Shown here: piece after piece, positions 29,134-37,643 of the stretch | Numbering within the stretch: the first letter of the stretch is position 1 | Layout: each line of letters opens with the position of its first letter | Origin: an uncultured Eubacteriales bacterium | Lineage (GTDB): Bacteria > Bacillota > Clostridia > Christensenellales > Aristaeellaceae | NCBI GenBank assembly: GCA_902781095.1 | Contig: CACZHW010000002.1 | Coordinates: 1 to 64,000 of the forward strand | Direction of reading: 5' to 3' | Length of the DNA: 64,000 nt | The notes under the pieces: generated by a model | The model's database searches: none | Told to the model about the DNA's origin: nothing | The model's input: the letters and a program-made list of their open reading frames with translations, nothing else | Made by a program: the position numbers and the translations under genes

Positions 29134-30243
29134 GTGATCCTTGCACTGCATCTCTTTTTGTTGGCGCTGTTTTTCGCTGCTGCCGTCTGGCTCATCCGCA
29201 GGACCATCAACCTGTATACGGCGGAGGAACGGCAGCAGCGTTTGTATGCCGGGGAAAAACCGGTGCGCAGCAAGGCGGCCGCCCTGGGCATAACCGCGGC
29301 GGCCGTGCTGTTTTTGCTGGCGGCTGCGCTGCTCTTGCTCAGGCCTTCCGGCGGCATTGCCTGCGGGATGCTGCTCATCCCGGGGCTGCTTTTAACCGTT
29401 TTTGGCGCTGCAATTCTGCTGTTTTCAGCGGATCTAGACAGCATGCTTGCCGGTTTTGCGCTTGAACAGGGGGGCCGGTTTCTCGGCGCACAGGGCCTTT
29501 ACTTGGTGACGGGCACGGCGGATACGGCAGGCGTACTGCTTCCTGCTGTTTCTGTCTGTATGGCGGCGCCTTCTCTGCTGATTCTCTGGATGCTCGCGGA
29601 TCTGTTCAGGCGGAGAATGGGAACGGCGGATCTGAACGATGCGAAGGGGTTTGGCAGGAAGAAGCCGGTGCTGCGGGCAGCGGTGCTGTTCGCGCTTGCC
29701 AGCCTGGCCGGGCTGCCGCTGACACCGGGCTATCTTACGCGCAGCGCAATTTTCGGAATGCTGGAAACGGGCGGCCGGTTTGGCGCCGGGCAGGGGACGG
29801 AAGCGCTGGCCCTGTTTTGCTCCTTTGCGGAATGGGTCTTCCTGGTGGCGGGCGGCCTTGGCATCGCGGGCGCTCTCAAGCTGTATGTCTGCGCGTTTAT
29901 GGAGCGCAACCCGATGTATCAGCCGGGGTACGACGCGATGCGCCGCCGTTATGCGGAAGCGGGAATGATCCGCGCATTGACGCTTTGTATGCTCGCGCTG
30001 GCTGTACCGGCGGCAGCGGCGCACCTGGGTCTGTTTCTGGCCGGCAGGATCGGGGGGTATTATGCGGCTTCCGAACTGAGGGGGACGGCTCTGACCTGTG
30101 TAATCGGGCTGTCGGTATACGTGGCGGTCGTCCGAACCGTCTGCATCGTACCGGGACAGGACGGTGCAAAATATGTGAGCCGCCTGCCGCGGCTGAAGCG
30201 GCGGAGCGGGCGCAGAGGGCGAAAGGAGAAAGACCATGCGTGA
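29134..30243 (+). CDS. Polytopic membrane protein with proton-channel-like motif
   Basis: 369 residues from GTG 29134 (GGAGG eight bases upstream). About nine hydrophobic helices are visible, at roughly 1-20, 47-68, 75-98, 118-152, 178-200, 223-250, 280-305 and 310-335, followed by a very basic C-terminal tail (RLPRLKRRSGRRGRKEKDHA). The stretch VLFALASLAGLPLTPGYLTR resembles the conserved 'LASLxGxPPLxGFxxK' helix of antiporter-like subunits of complex I and Mrp antiporters (NuoL/M/N, MrpA/D). However, the protein is shorter than those, and the Lys and Glu residues of the proton path are not clearly present. It overlaps the next gene by eight bases. A degenerate antiporter-like protein is the best description; function unknown. 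Confidence 0.6.
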   Translation: MILALHLFLLALFFAAAVWLIRRTINLYTAEERQQRLYAGEKPVRSKAAALGITAAAVLFLLAAALLLLRPSGGIACGMLLIPGLLLTVFGAAILLFSADLDSMLAGFALEQGGRFLGAQGLYLVTGTADTAGVLLPAVSVCMAAPSLLILWMLADLFRRRMGTADLNDAKGFGRKKPVLRAAVLFALASLAGLPLTPGYLTRSAIFGMLETGGRFGAGQGTEALALFCSFAEWVFLVAGGLGIAGALKLYVCAFMERNPMYQPGYDAMRRRYAEAGMIRALTLCMLALAVPAAAAHLGLFLAGRIGGYYAASELRGTALTCVIGLSVYVAVVRTVCIVPGQDGAKYVSRLPRLKRRSGRRGRKEKDHA

Positions 30244-30700
30244 CTGGAACCGGATTGCGCCCTTTGAGAGCCGCCTTGTCTGGGAACGCCGGGAATTCGC
30301 GGAGCTTTCGATGCGGGAGAGGTGTTCTCTTTCACGGGTCGTCTTTCAAGATCTGGGCATGGAAGTCCGCACGGAAGCGGGATTCGTCTTGGGAATGCTG
30401 AACCCCCGTGCGAATCCGCCCAGGCTGCTGCTGCGCGCCTGCCTGCATGATGACGAGCAGACGGCGATGCTGCTGTGCGCCGGGCGGGCGCTGCAGGCGG
30501 GGGAGACGGGAAAGCCGGTTCTCTTTCTGCTGACGGCCGGAGATGATACGCCTCCCGCAGCGTATGGCGGCGTTGAAGCGGAACTGAACGCGAAGGACTT
30601 CGACCCTTCTCTCTATAGCGGTGCGCCGGACGAAGACCGGGCGCTTGCGCTTGCAGCCCGTGATTTTACGGAAGAGGCTTTTCGCTGGTGTGCCCGATAA
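30236..30700 (+). CDS. Hypothetical cytoplasmic protein (154 aa)
   Basis: Starts MRDWNRIAPFESRLVWERRE at ATG 30236 with AAGGAG upstream, overlapping the membrane protein gene. It contains RLLLRACLHDDEQTAMLLCA, GRALQAGETGKPVLFLLTAG, and ALALAARDFTEEAFRWCAR. No signal, membrane helix or known motif was found. Coupling to the preceding gene suggests they work together, for example as a soluble partner of the membrane protein; that is inference. Ends five bases before a strong hairpin. Confidence 0.6.
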   Translation: MRDWNRIAPFESRLVWERREFAELSMRERCSLSRVVFQDLGMEVRTEAGFVLGMLNPRANPPRLLLRACLHDDEQTAMLLCAGRALQAGETGKPVLFLLTAGDDTPPAAYGGVEAELNAKDFDPSLYSGAPDEDRALALAARDFTEEAFRWCAR

Positions 30701-30704
30701 AAAC

Positions 30705-30727
30705 CGCGCCCCGCATGACGGGGCGCG
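30705..30727. terminator. Hairpin between convergent genes
   Basis: A perfect nine-base-pair GC stem (CGCGCCCCG, loop CATGA, CGGGGCGCG) flanked by A-rich sequence on the left and TGCTGTTT on the right, placed between converging genes. It could terminate in both directions. Confidence 0.7.
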
Positions 30728-30761
30728 TGCTGTTTGATGGGGCTGCTTCTGCCGGAAGCAT

Positions 30762-31415
30762 TCAGTCAAAGAGCCAGTGCTCCAGGCTTTCGGGGGTGTC
30801 GAAAACGTGCCGGCATTCGCTGCGCATATGTTCGTGGATCTCGGGGATCGAATGAGCCCACAGGGCGGCGGCAAAATCGATGCCGGCCGCCCTCGCCATA
30901 TCCAGGCCCGGCTTCAGGTCGTCCACCATAAGCAGTTCGGCGGGGGAGAGCTGAAGCTGCCGGGCAATTTCCTGCACCGGCCACGGGTTTGGTTTGCGGC
31001 GTTCCCGCGGCTGCTCCCAGCCATAGACGAGCGTGGGCGCAGGCAGACGGTTTTCGGCATAATCGCGGAGGATGTTGTGCGCAACGGAGTGGGATACCAC
31101 ACAAATCCAGCCGCCTTCCGCGACCTGCCTGCGGATCAGGCGGGCCATCCCGGGGAAGACCTCCGGAACGATGCGGCTGACCCAGCTCTGCCAGATGTCG
31201 TATTCACGGGACAGCTCTTCCGGGGAAAAATGCAGGACCTCCTCGCAGTACGGCAGGAATCCGGGATCGAAATTCAGACGGAAATAATCTTCCAGGCTGA
31301 CGGTGATGCCGGGACGCATCTGCCGCAGCGCGTCCAGAAAAGCGGGGTGATGGATGCTCCGGGTGCTGTCCATCACGGTGTCGTCGTGGTCTAGAACGAG
31401 ACAGCGGTAACGCAT
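30762..31415 (-). CDS. HAD-superfamily hydrolase (phosphatase type)
   Basis: 217 residues from ATG 31415 with GGGGGAG six bases upstream; longer frames upstream lack such a site. HAD motifs: MRYRCLVLDHDDTVMDSTRS (DxDxT, nucleophile D9 and acid D11), WICVVSHS (motif II Ser), RRKPNPWPV (motif III Lys), and LLMVDDLKPGLDMARAAGID (motif IV DD). A helical cap lies between ~20 and 90. The layout matches phosphoglycolate-phosphatase-like enzymes (cap C1). The substrate cannot be told from sequence. Monocistronic on the minus strand. Confidence 0.85.
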   Translation of the reverse strand: MRYRCLVLDHDDTVMDSTRSIHHPAFLDALRQMRPGITVSLEDYFRLNFDPGFLPYCEEVLHFSPEELSREYDIWQSWVSRIVPEVFPGMARLIRRQVAEGGWICVVSHSVAHNILRDYAENRLPAPTLVYGWEQPRERRKPNPWPVQEIARQLQLSPAELLMVDDLKPGLDMARAAGIDFAAALWAHSIPEIHEHMRSECRHVFDTPESLEHWLFD

Positions 31416-31519
31416 ACTTACTCCCCCAAAGAACGATGATAGCCTATGATAGCAGGTCGGGAGTCTTTTCGCAAGGTGCGTCCCGACCGGCCGGAGAAGA
31501 ATCGGGAGAATAAGGAGGC

Positions 31520-31548
31520 TTGACTGCATCAGTGACGTCTGCTATAAT
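31520..31548 (+). promoter_or_regulatory. Promoter of the gpx-ohrR unit
   Basis: TTGACT (31520-31525), 17-base spacer, TATAAT (31543-31548). An AT-rich palindrome begins four bases after the -10 box. Confidence 0.75.
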
Positions 31549-31551
31549 ATA

Positions 31552-31576
31552 TTTTATCAAATTAAATTTTATAAAA
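31552..31576. promoter_or_regulatory. Operator candidate for the OhrR-type regulator
   Basis: A 25-base AT-rich near-palindrome (22 of 25 positions symmetric: TTTTATcAAATT ... ATTTTATAAAA) covering the expected transcription start of gpx-ohrR. MarR/OhrR dimers bind such sites, and autoregulation by the downstream regulator gene is the natural inference. Confidence 0.55.
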
Positions 31577-31590
31577 CAGGAGGAACGAAG

Positions 31591-32133
31591 ATGAGCATTT
31601 ACGATTATACCGTGCCGATGCCAAAGGGCGGAGAATTGTCTCTGAAGGATTATGAAGGAAAGGTCATCCTGATCGTGAACACGGCGACAGGCTGCGGTTT
31701 TACGCCGCACTACAAGCCGCTGGAGGCGATGTATGAAAAGCTGCATGACAAAGGCCTGGAAATCGTGGACGTGCCCTGCAACCAGTTTGACGGCCAGACA
31801 CCGGGAACGGACGACGAAATCCACGAGTTCTGCCAGCTGAAGTATAACACGCAGTTCCCGCAGATGAAGAAATCGGACGTCAACGGCGAAAATGCGCTGC
31901 CGCTGTACACCTACCTCAAGAGCCAGAAGGGCTTTGAAGGCTTCGGCCATGGCCCGATGGCGCTGGCGATGGGCGCGATGCTCAAGAAGATCGACAAGGA
32001 CTACAAGAACAATCCGGACATCAAATGGAACTTCACCAAATTTGTCGTGAACCGCAGCGGCGAAGTTGTCGCGCGATTTGAGCCGACCGCCGACATGAAA
32101 GAGGTCGAGCGCTGTGTCGAGTCGCTGATCTGA
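31591..32133 (+). CDS. Glutathione peroxidase-family thiol peroxidase
   Basis: 180 residues, typical for bacterial GPx. Peroxidatic Cys35 sits in IVNTATGCGFTPHYKPLEAM (a Cys rather than selenocysteine form). The Gln/Asn partners are in VPCNQFDGQTPGTDDEI, and the Trp is in IKWNFTKFVVNRSG. Bacterial members mostly use thioredoxin to reduce hydrogen or organic peroxides. AGGAGG precedes the ATG. It is first in an operon with an OhrR-type sensor, which fits induction by organic peroxides. Confidence 0.92.
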   Translation: MSIYDYTVPMPKGGELSLKDYEGKVILIVNTATGCGFTPHYKPLEAMYEKLHDKGLEIVDVPCNQFDGQTPGTDDEIHEFCQLKYNTQFPQMKKSDVNGENALPLYTYLKSQKGFEGFGHGPMALAMGAMLKKIDKDYKNNPDIKWNFTKFVVNRSGEVVARFEPTADMKEVERCVESLI

Positions 32134-32157
32134 GGCACGGCAGAAAGGGGGGAGCCA

Positions 32158-32607
32158 GTGGAACAGACCGGACAGACCGAAGCGCTGCTGCTGAAAAACC
32201 AGCTGTGCTTCCCGCTGTACGCGGCGGCGCGGCGGGTCGTGGGGGAATATACGCCGCATTTGAAGGCGCTCGGCCTGACCTATACACAGTACATCGTCAT
32301 GCTGGTCCTGTGGGAGGAGGACGATGTGAGCGTCGGGCACTTGTGCAGCCGGCTGCACCTGGACAGCGGAACGCTGACCCCGCTGCTGAAAAAACTGCAG
32401 GAGGCCGGGTTGCTGCTGCGAAGACGAAATCCGCAGGACGAGCGCGTCGTGCAGGTCCTCCTCACGGAAAAGGGAAGGGCGCTGCGCCAGATGGCGGTGG
32501 GCATTCCCCAAAGGGTAGGGGCATGCATGAACCTCCAAAGAGAAGAGGCGGAGAAGCTGTATACGCTGCTCTACCGGATTCTGGGAGACAGAGAATCGGG
32601 CGAATAA
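32158..32607 (+). CDS. OhrR-type MarR-family peroxide sensor
   Basis: 149 residues from GTG 32158 (GGGGGAG five bases upstream). LLLKNQLCFPLYAAARRVVG aligns with the OhrR N-terminus; Cys17 is in the place of the redox-sensing cysteine. YTQYIVMLVLWEEDDVSVGH, LHLDSGTLTPLLKKLQEAG (recognition helix) and NPQDERVVQVLLTEKG (wing) complete the winged helix. Oxidation of that Cys releases DNA in known OhrR proteins. It lies 24 bases after the peroxidase gene and before three efflux genes. The target is probably the palindrome at 31552-31576. Confidence 0.88.
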   Translation: MEQTGQTEALLLKNQLCFPLYAAARRVVGEYTPHLKALGLTYTQYIVMLVLWEEDDVSVGHLCSRLHLDSGTLTPLLKKLQEAGLLLRRRNPQDERVVQVLLTEKGRALRQMAVGIPQRVGACMNLQREEAEKLYTLLYRILGDRESGE

Positions 32608-32641
32608 CCGTCCGGCGATTGATAACAGGCTTTGGCCGCCC

Positions 32642-32670
32642 TTGACATTCTCATGGGCGGCTATTATGAT
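32642..32670 (+). promoter_or_regulatory. Promoter of the first MATE gene
   Basis: TTGACA (32642-32647), 17-base spacer, TATGAT (32665-32670), about 30 bases before the start codon at 32701. Confidence 0.7.
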
Positions 32671-32700
32671 GGGCGGGATATCGCCAAACGGAGGATGAGC

Positions 32701-34095
32701 ATGCAAAAACAGGGAGCACTCTCCCGCTATATCGGGGACCGGGCCTTTTACAGGCGCCTCATGAGGGTTGCGCTGCCCATCATGCTGCAGAACGGGATCA
32801 CCAACCTCGTCTCTTTGCTGGACAACATCATGGTCGGCGCGGTTGGGACGGAGCAGATGACGGGCGTTTCCATCGTCAATCAGCTTCTATTTGTCTTTAA
32901 TCTCTGCATTTTCGGCGGGCTCAGCGGCGCGGGCATCTTCACGGCGCAGTTCTACGGGCGCGACGACCATGAAGGCGTGCGCAGCACCTTCCGCTTTAAA
33001 ATGCTGCTGGCCGTGGGGCTGCTGGCTGTGGGAACGACGGCCTTTTCGGTATGGGGGGAGAGGCTGATTGCGCTCTACCTCCACGAGGGTAGCGAGACGG
33101 GCGACCTCGTGGCGACGGCTGCCTACGGCGCCTCGTATCTGCGGGTCATGCTGTGGGGCCTGGCGCCTTTCGCTGTGCAGCAGGTGTATGCAACGACGCT
33201 GCGGGAGTGCGGGGAGACCCTCGTTCCGATGAAAGCCGGGCTGATCGCCATTGCAGTCAACCTGACCCTCAATTACGTGCTCATCTTCGGACACTTCGGC
33301 GCGCCGGCGATGGGCGCGGCCGGCGCGGCGCTGGCGACGGTGATCGCCCGCTATGTGGAATGCGTGCTGATCGTAGGCTGGACGCACCGCCATCCGGGGA
33401 GGATGCCGTTCATCCGGGAGGCTTACCGCTCGATGCGGGTGCCGGCCAATCTGACCTCCGATATTTTGAAAAAGGGGATGCCGCTGCTCATCAACGAGGC
33501 GCTGTGGTCTGCCGGCATGGCGACGCTGACGCAGAGCTATTCCGTGCGGGGTCTTGCGGTCGTGGCGGGGCTCAACATCGCCTCCACCATCGTCAATCTG
33601 TTCAATATCGTGTGGATGTCCCTCGGCGTCTCGGTTTCCATTCTGGTGGGGCAGCAGCTGGGGGCAAACGCCTTTGACGAGGCGAGGGCGACGGCGCGCA
33701 GGATTATGGCCTTCGCCGTCTTCCTAGCCGCCCTGATCGGCACCTGCATGGCGCTGCTGGCCCCGGTGTTCCCGCTGCTGTATAACACGACGGAGGAGGT
33801 CAGGCGTCTGGCGGCCGGCTTCATCCGGGTCACGATGCTGACCGCACCGCTGCAGGCTTTCGCCAATTCCACGTATTTTACGCTGCGGGCCGGCGGCAGG
33901 ACCTGGATCACGTTCGTCTTTGACAGCGCCATCCTCTGGGTGCTCCGCATCCCGGTCGTGCGCGCCCTCGCGTATTATTCGTCGCTGCCCATCATGGCTG
34001 TCTATACGGTCGGCGCCCTGCTGGAACTGGTCAAGTGCACGCTGGGCTTCGTGCTGGTGAAAAAAGGCGTCTGGGTCCGCAACATCGTGTCGTGA
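32701..34095 (+). CDS. MATE-family efflux transporter (1 of 3)
   Basis: 464 residues with 12 predicted membrane helices, the standard MATE length. GGAGG lies six bases before ATG 32701; ATG 32695 would be too close to it. MATE signatures: ALPIMLQNGITNLVSLLDNI then MVGAVGTEQMTGVSIVNQL in helices 1-2, FGGLSGAGIFTAQFYGRDD, and the repeat in the second half, NIVWMSLGVSVSILVGQQLG. MATE pumps use Na+ or H+ to export drugs or metabolites. Two more MATE genes follow in the same direction, and gpx/ohrR precede. The sequence is not closely alike to the other two, so they are not recent duplicates. Confidence 0.9.
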   Translation: MQKQGALSRYIGDRAFYRRLMRVALPIMLQNGITNLVSLLDNIMVGAVGTEQMTGVSIVNQLLFVFNLCIFGGLSGAGIFTAQFYGRDDHEGVRSTFRFKMLLAVGLLAVGTTAFSVWGERLIALYLHEGSETGDLVATAAYGASYLRVMLWGLAPFAVQQVYATTLRECGETLVPMKAGLIAIAVNLTLNYVLIFGHFGAPAMGAAGAALATVIARYVECVLIVGWTHRHPGRMPFIREAYRSMRVPANLTSDILKKGMPLLINEALWSAGMATLTQSYSVRGLAVVAGLNIASTIVNLFNIVWMSLGVSVSILVGQQLGANAFDEARATARRIMAFAVFLAALIGTCMALLAPVFPLLYNTTEEVRRLAAGFIRVTMLTAPLQAFANSTYFTLRAGGRTWITFVFDSAILWVLRIPVVRALAYYSSLPIMAVYTVGALLELVKCTLGFVLVKKGVWVRNIVS

Positions 34096-34161
34096 GGCCT
34101 GCGAACTGATACGGCTGCTCGGTTATCGTCCCCAAATGAGTGCCCCCTGCGGGGAAGAAGG

Positions 34162-35556
34162 GTGGAACGGCGGAACATGAAGACAAGAAGGTACTCCGAC
34201 CCGAGGGCGATCACGGAGGGCGTCATCTGGAAACAGCTGCTGCTCTTCTTTTTTCCGATCGTCATCGGGACGTTTTTTCAGCAGCTGTACAACACGGTCG
34301 ACGCGGTCATCGTCGGCAACGTGGTGGGCAAGGAGGCGCTTGCGGCCGTGGGCGGCACAACCGCGACACTGGTTAACCTGCTGGTGGGCTTTTTTATCGG
34401 CCTGGCCAGCGGCGCGACGGTGATCATCAGTCAGTTTTACGGCGCGGGGGAAGAGCGAAAGGTCAGCCTGGCCGTGCACACGGCCTCCGCCCTTGCGCTG
34501 ATCTTCGGGCTGCTGCTGACGGTCTTCGGCATGCTCTTCGCGCCGCAGCTGCTCCGCTTTATGTCGACGCCGCCGGACGTCCTGCCGCACGCCGCCGTCT
34601 ACCTGCGCGTGGTCTTCGGCGGAATGGTGCCGCTGGTCATCTACAACGTGGGGGCGGGCATCCTGCGTGCGATCGGCGATTCGAAGCGGCCGCTGTATTA
34701 CCTGATCGCGGCCTGCCTTACCAATATCGTCCTGGACATTCTATTTGTCGCGGTGCTCCGGTGGGGGACGGCGGGCGCGGCGCTGGCCACGGTGTTCTCG
34801 CAGTGTGTGTGTGCGGCGCTGATCGTCGTGGCCCTGGTGCGGGAGAAGGGCTGCGTGCACCTCGTGCCGCGCAATATCCGCCTGCACGGCAGGATACTGG
34901 CGGACATCGTGCGCATCGGCTTTCCGGCCGGGCTGCAGTCCGTCATGTATTCGCTGTCCAACGCGACGATCCAGGCGGCCGTCAACGGGTTCCCGACGGA
35001 TATTCTGGCGGGCTGGACGGCCTATGGAAAGATGGACGGCCTGTACTGGATGGTTGTCAGTTCGTTCGGCATCGCCATCACCACGTTCGCGGGGCAGAAC
35101 TGGGGGGCGGACAGGGTGGACCGCGTGCGCGGAGCCATACGCCAGTGCCTGCTGATGACGCTGGCCGCCACGCTGCTCATGTCGGCGCTGATGCTGACCT
35201 TCGGGCATTCGCTCTTCCGCCTCTTTACGCAGGATGAAGGCGTTATCGTGAAGGGCGTTGGCATCCTTCGGCTGCTCGTGCCCTTCTTTGCGACCTACAT
35301 CCCCGTGGAGATCTTCTCGGGCGCGCTGAGGGGGACGGGAGATTCGGTCGTACCGACGCTGCTGACGCTCTTCGGTGTCTGTCTGCTGCGCGTCGTGTGG
35401 ATCTTCGCGGTCGTGCCGCATCACCATACCATCGGGACGGTGCTGGCAAGTTACCCCATCACGTGGATTCTCACGAGTTCGCTTTTCGTGCTCTACTACT
35501 TTACGCGCTCGCCGATCATGCGGCGCGCACGGCTGCTTCAGAGGGCAAAAGAATGA
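34162..35556 (+). CDS. MATE-family efflux transporter (2 of 3)
   Basis: 464 residues if begun at GTG 34162; ATG 34177 (MKTRRYSDPRAITEG) is an equally good start because neither has a clear ribosome-binding site. Conserved elements: LLLFFFPIVIGTFFQQLYNT then VDAVIVGNVVGKEALAAVG, LASGATVIISQFYGAGEER, LRAIGDSKRPLYYLIAACLT, FGIAITTFAGQNWGADRVDR. This resembles the DinF/NorM-like subgroup common in Clostridia. Its stop overlaps the next MATE start, so the pair is cotranslated, which may allow a heteromeric or coordinated pump. Confidence 0.9.
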   Translation: MERRNMKTRRYSDPRAITEGVIWKQLLLFFFPIVIGTFFQQLYNTVDAVIVGNVVGKEALAAVGGTTATLVNLLVGFFIGLASGATVIISQFYGAGEERKVSLAVHTASALALIFGLLLTVFGMLFAPQLLRFMSTPPDVLPHAAVYLRVVFGGMVPLVIYNVGAGILRAIGDSKRPLYYLIAACLTNIVLDILFVAVLRWGTAGAALATVFSQCVCAALIVVALVREKGCVHLVPRNIRLHGRILADIVRIGFPAGLQSVMYSLSNATIQAAVNGFPTDILAGWTAYGKMDGLYWMVVSSFGIAITTFAGQNWGADRVDRVRGAIRQCLLMTLAATLLMSALMLTFGHSLFRLFTQDEGVIVKGVGILRLLVPFFATYIPVEIFSGALRGTGDSVVPTLLTLFGVCLLRVVWIFAVVPHHHTIGTVLASYPITWILTSSLFVLYYFTRSPIMRRARLLQRAKE

Positions 35557-36902
35557 GAAACATGACATGCGGTGCGCCGCGGCGCCATCTGATCGCCTTT
35601 GCCGTCCCGCTGCTGCTGGGCAACTGGCTGCAGCTGCTGTACAACGCGGTGGACTCCATCATTGCCGGGCGCTTTATCGGCCGCAGCGCGCTGGCTGCGG
35701 AGGGGATCGCGGGGCCGGTGATGAACCTGGTCATTCTCGCGATCAGCGGGCTGTGTATCGGCGCCGGCGTGCTGATGAGCGAGGCTTACGGCGCCGGGGA
35801 TTCGGACGGGCTGCGGCGCAGCCTGGGCAGCCTGCTGGGTTTCGGGTGCATGCTCTGCACAGCCGTGGCAGCAGCCGGATTTGCCGCGGCGCCGCTGATT
35901 CTGCGTGCGCTGGCTGTCCCACAGGATATCCTGAATCTCACGACGGTGTACCTGCGCATCACGTTTCTGGGGGCGCCGTTCACCTTTCTCTACAACGCGT
36001 TGGCAGCGGGCTTTAAAAGCGTGGGGGATACGAAGACCCCGCTGCGCTTTCTCGCCTTCTCTGCCATACTGAACGCGGGCCTTGACCTCGTGTTCCTCGG
36101 CCTCCTCGGCTTTGGCATCGTATGCAGCGCGGTGACCACGGTCGTAGCGGAGGCCGCGTCGGCGGCGCTGGCCGTATTCTGGCTGAGAAAGAAGACGCCG
36201 GAACTATGCCCGGGAAGGGAAACGCTTTTGCCGGACCGCAGGCTGCTCGCACGCATCCTCGCCTACGGGGGGCCTACGGCGCTGCAGCAGGCTGTTCAGC
36301 CCATAGGGAAGGTGCTGATCCAGGGGCAGGTCAACGCGCTCGGCGTCAGCGCCATCGCAGCGTTTAACGCCGCGACGCGGGTGGACGATTTCGCCTGCAT
36401 TCCGGAGCAGGGGATTTCCGCCGCCATCTCGACGTATATTGCGCAGAACAGGGGGGCCGGAAAAAGGGAAAGAATTCTGCCGGGATTCTTTGCGGGCCTG
36501 TCGCTGGAGGCGGCATACTGGTTGCTGGTTTTTGCCGTGGTTACCCTGCTGCGGACGCCCATCATCTCGCTGTTCATCCGCGGGGAAGGAAAGGCGGAGG
36601 TCGTGGCGCTGGGCAGCCGCTACCTGTCCTATATGGCCGTCTTTTACCTGTGGCCTGCGATGACCAACGGCTTTCAGGGGTTTTACCGCGGCATGGGCAA
36701 AATGAAAGTGACCCTGCTCGGCACCTTCATCCAGACGGGCATCCGCGTCCTCGTCACGCTGCTGCTGGCGCCGAGGATCGGGCTGGACGGCATCGCCTTC
36801 GCGTGCGTGACGGGCTGGACGGCGATGCTGCTCTTTGAGGTGCCGTATGCTTGGCATGTCAGCCGCAGGGAAAAGCTGGTGAAGGGAGAGATTCGGAAAT
36901 GA
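35553..36902 (+). CDS. MATE-family efflux transporter (3 of 3)
   Basis: 449 residues. ATG 35553 overlaps the preceding stop (ATGA). FAVPLLLGNWLQLLYNAVDS then IIAGRFIGRSALAAEGIAG, GLCIGAGVLMSEAYGAGDSD, GFKSVGDTKTPLRFLAFSAI, and CIPEQGISAAISTYIAQNRG are the family helices in order. Pairwise resemblance to transporter 2 is clear at these motifs but not elsewhere. It shares an ATGA overlap with the DUF1643 gene after it. Substrate unknown. Confidence 0.9.
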   Translation: MRNMTCGAPRRHLIAFAVPLLLGNWLQLLYNAVDSIIAGRFIGRSALAAEGIAGPVMNLVILAISGLCIGAGVLMSEAYGAGDSDGLRRSLGSLLGFGCMLCTAVAAAGFAAAPLILRALAVPQDILNLTTVYLRITFLGAPFTFLYNALAAGFKSVGDTKTPLRFLAFSAILNAGLDLVFLGLLGFGIVCSAVTTVVAEAASAALAVFWLRKKTPELCPGRETLLPDRRLLARILAYGGPTALQQAVQPIGKVLIQGQVNALGVSAIAAFNAATRVDDFACIPEQGISAAISTYIAQNRGAGKRERILPGFFAGLSLEAAYWLLVFAVVTLLRTPIISLFIRGEGKAEVVALGSRYLSYMAVFYLWPAMTNGFQGFYRGMGKMKVTLLGTFIQTGIRVLVTLLLAPRIGLDGIAFACVTGWTAMLLFEVPYAWHVSRREKLVKGEIRK

Positions 36903-37540
36903 GCGAAAACCGGATCGGCCGCAGACACGTGCCCGCCTGGGATATCCGGACGATGGGCGATATCCGTTTTGATCACGCGCTGGAGCAGGCGCTGCAGCCG
37001 TCGCCGGAGTATGACGTCAGCCGCTGGCTGTTTGTGCCGAATGTCTATACCGAATACCGGTATATTTTGGGCACGCGCGGCATGCACCCGCTGATCTGCG
37101 TTGGCATCAACCCCTCGACCGCGCGGCCGGACGCGCTGGATCCGACCCTGCAGAGCGTTGAGCGGATCGCGCTGGGCAACGGGTACGACTCTTTCATCAT
37201 GTTCAACGTGTATGCGCAGCGGGCGACCAGCCCGGAGGACATGGATCGGGAACTCTGCCCCGAGCTTCACGAAGAGAATCTGAAGGCGTTCCGGTATATC
37301 CTGGGCCTTTCAGAACACCCGGATGTCTGGGCGGCGTGGGGGACGATCATCGAAAAGCGCCCGTATTTGCCGGGCTGCGTGCGGGATATGGTAAAGGCAG
37401 GGGAAATCTGCGGCGCCCGCTGGCTCTCGGCAGGCAGGCGCTCAAAGAAGGGGCATCCGCACCATCCTTTGTACCTGCGCGCAGATACGAAGGTAGAACT
37501 TTTTGACATCGAAGCGTATCTTGCGTCGCTCGTTCCGTAA
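36899..37540 (+). CDS. DUF1643 domain protein
   Basis: 213 residues from ATG 36899, overlapping the MATE stop. Residues ~40-205 match DUF1643: YRYILGTRGMHPLICVGINP then STARPDALDPTLQSVERIA, YDSFIMFNVYAQRATSPEDM, VWAAWGTIIEKRPYLPGCV, and KKGHPHHPLYLRADTKVELF. This family is widespread, often next to mobile or stress genes, and lacks a known activity; the conserved Asn-Pro-Ser and HPLY segments suggest a binding pocket. Translational coupling to the transporter is the only clue to its role. Confidence 0.8.
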   Translation: MSENRIGRRHVPAWDIRTMGDIRFDHALEQALQPSPEYDVSRWLFVPNVYTEYRYILGTRGMHPLICVGINPSTARPDALDPTLQSVERIALGNGYDSFIMFNVYAQRATSPEDMDRELCPELHEENLKAFRYILGLSEHPDVWAAWGTIIEKRPYLPGCVRDMVKAGEICGARWLSAGRRSKKGHPHHPLYLRADTKVELFDIEAYLASLVP

Positions 37541-37582
37541 AAGCGGACAGAATCCGCGCCCGGAAACTGGTATAACCTGCGC

Positions 37583-37611
37583 TTGAATTCCTCCCGGCAA
37601 CGGCCTATAAT
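37583..37611 (+). promoter_or_regulatory. Promoter of the cation/proton antiporter
   Basis: TTGAAT (37583-37588), 17-base spacer, TATAAT (37606-37611), about 33 bases before ATG. Confidence 0.75.
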
Positions 37612-37643
37612 ACGCGACGGCTGAAACCAGGAGGATTTTTTCT

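Noticed and set aside
31444..32706. Minus-strand open frame of 420 codons opposite gpx and ohrR
   Set aside because: Antisense to two clear genes and their promoter; no recognisable domain.
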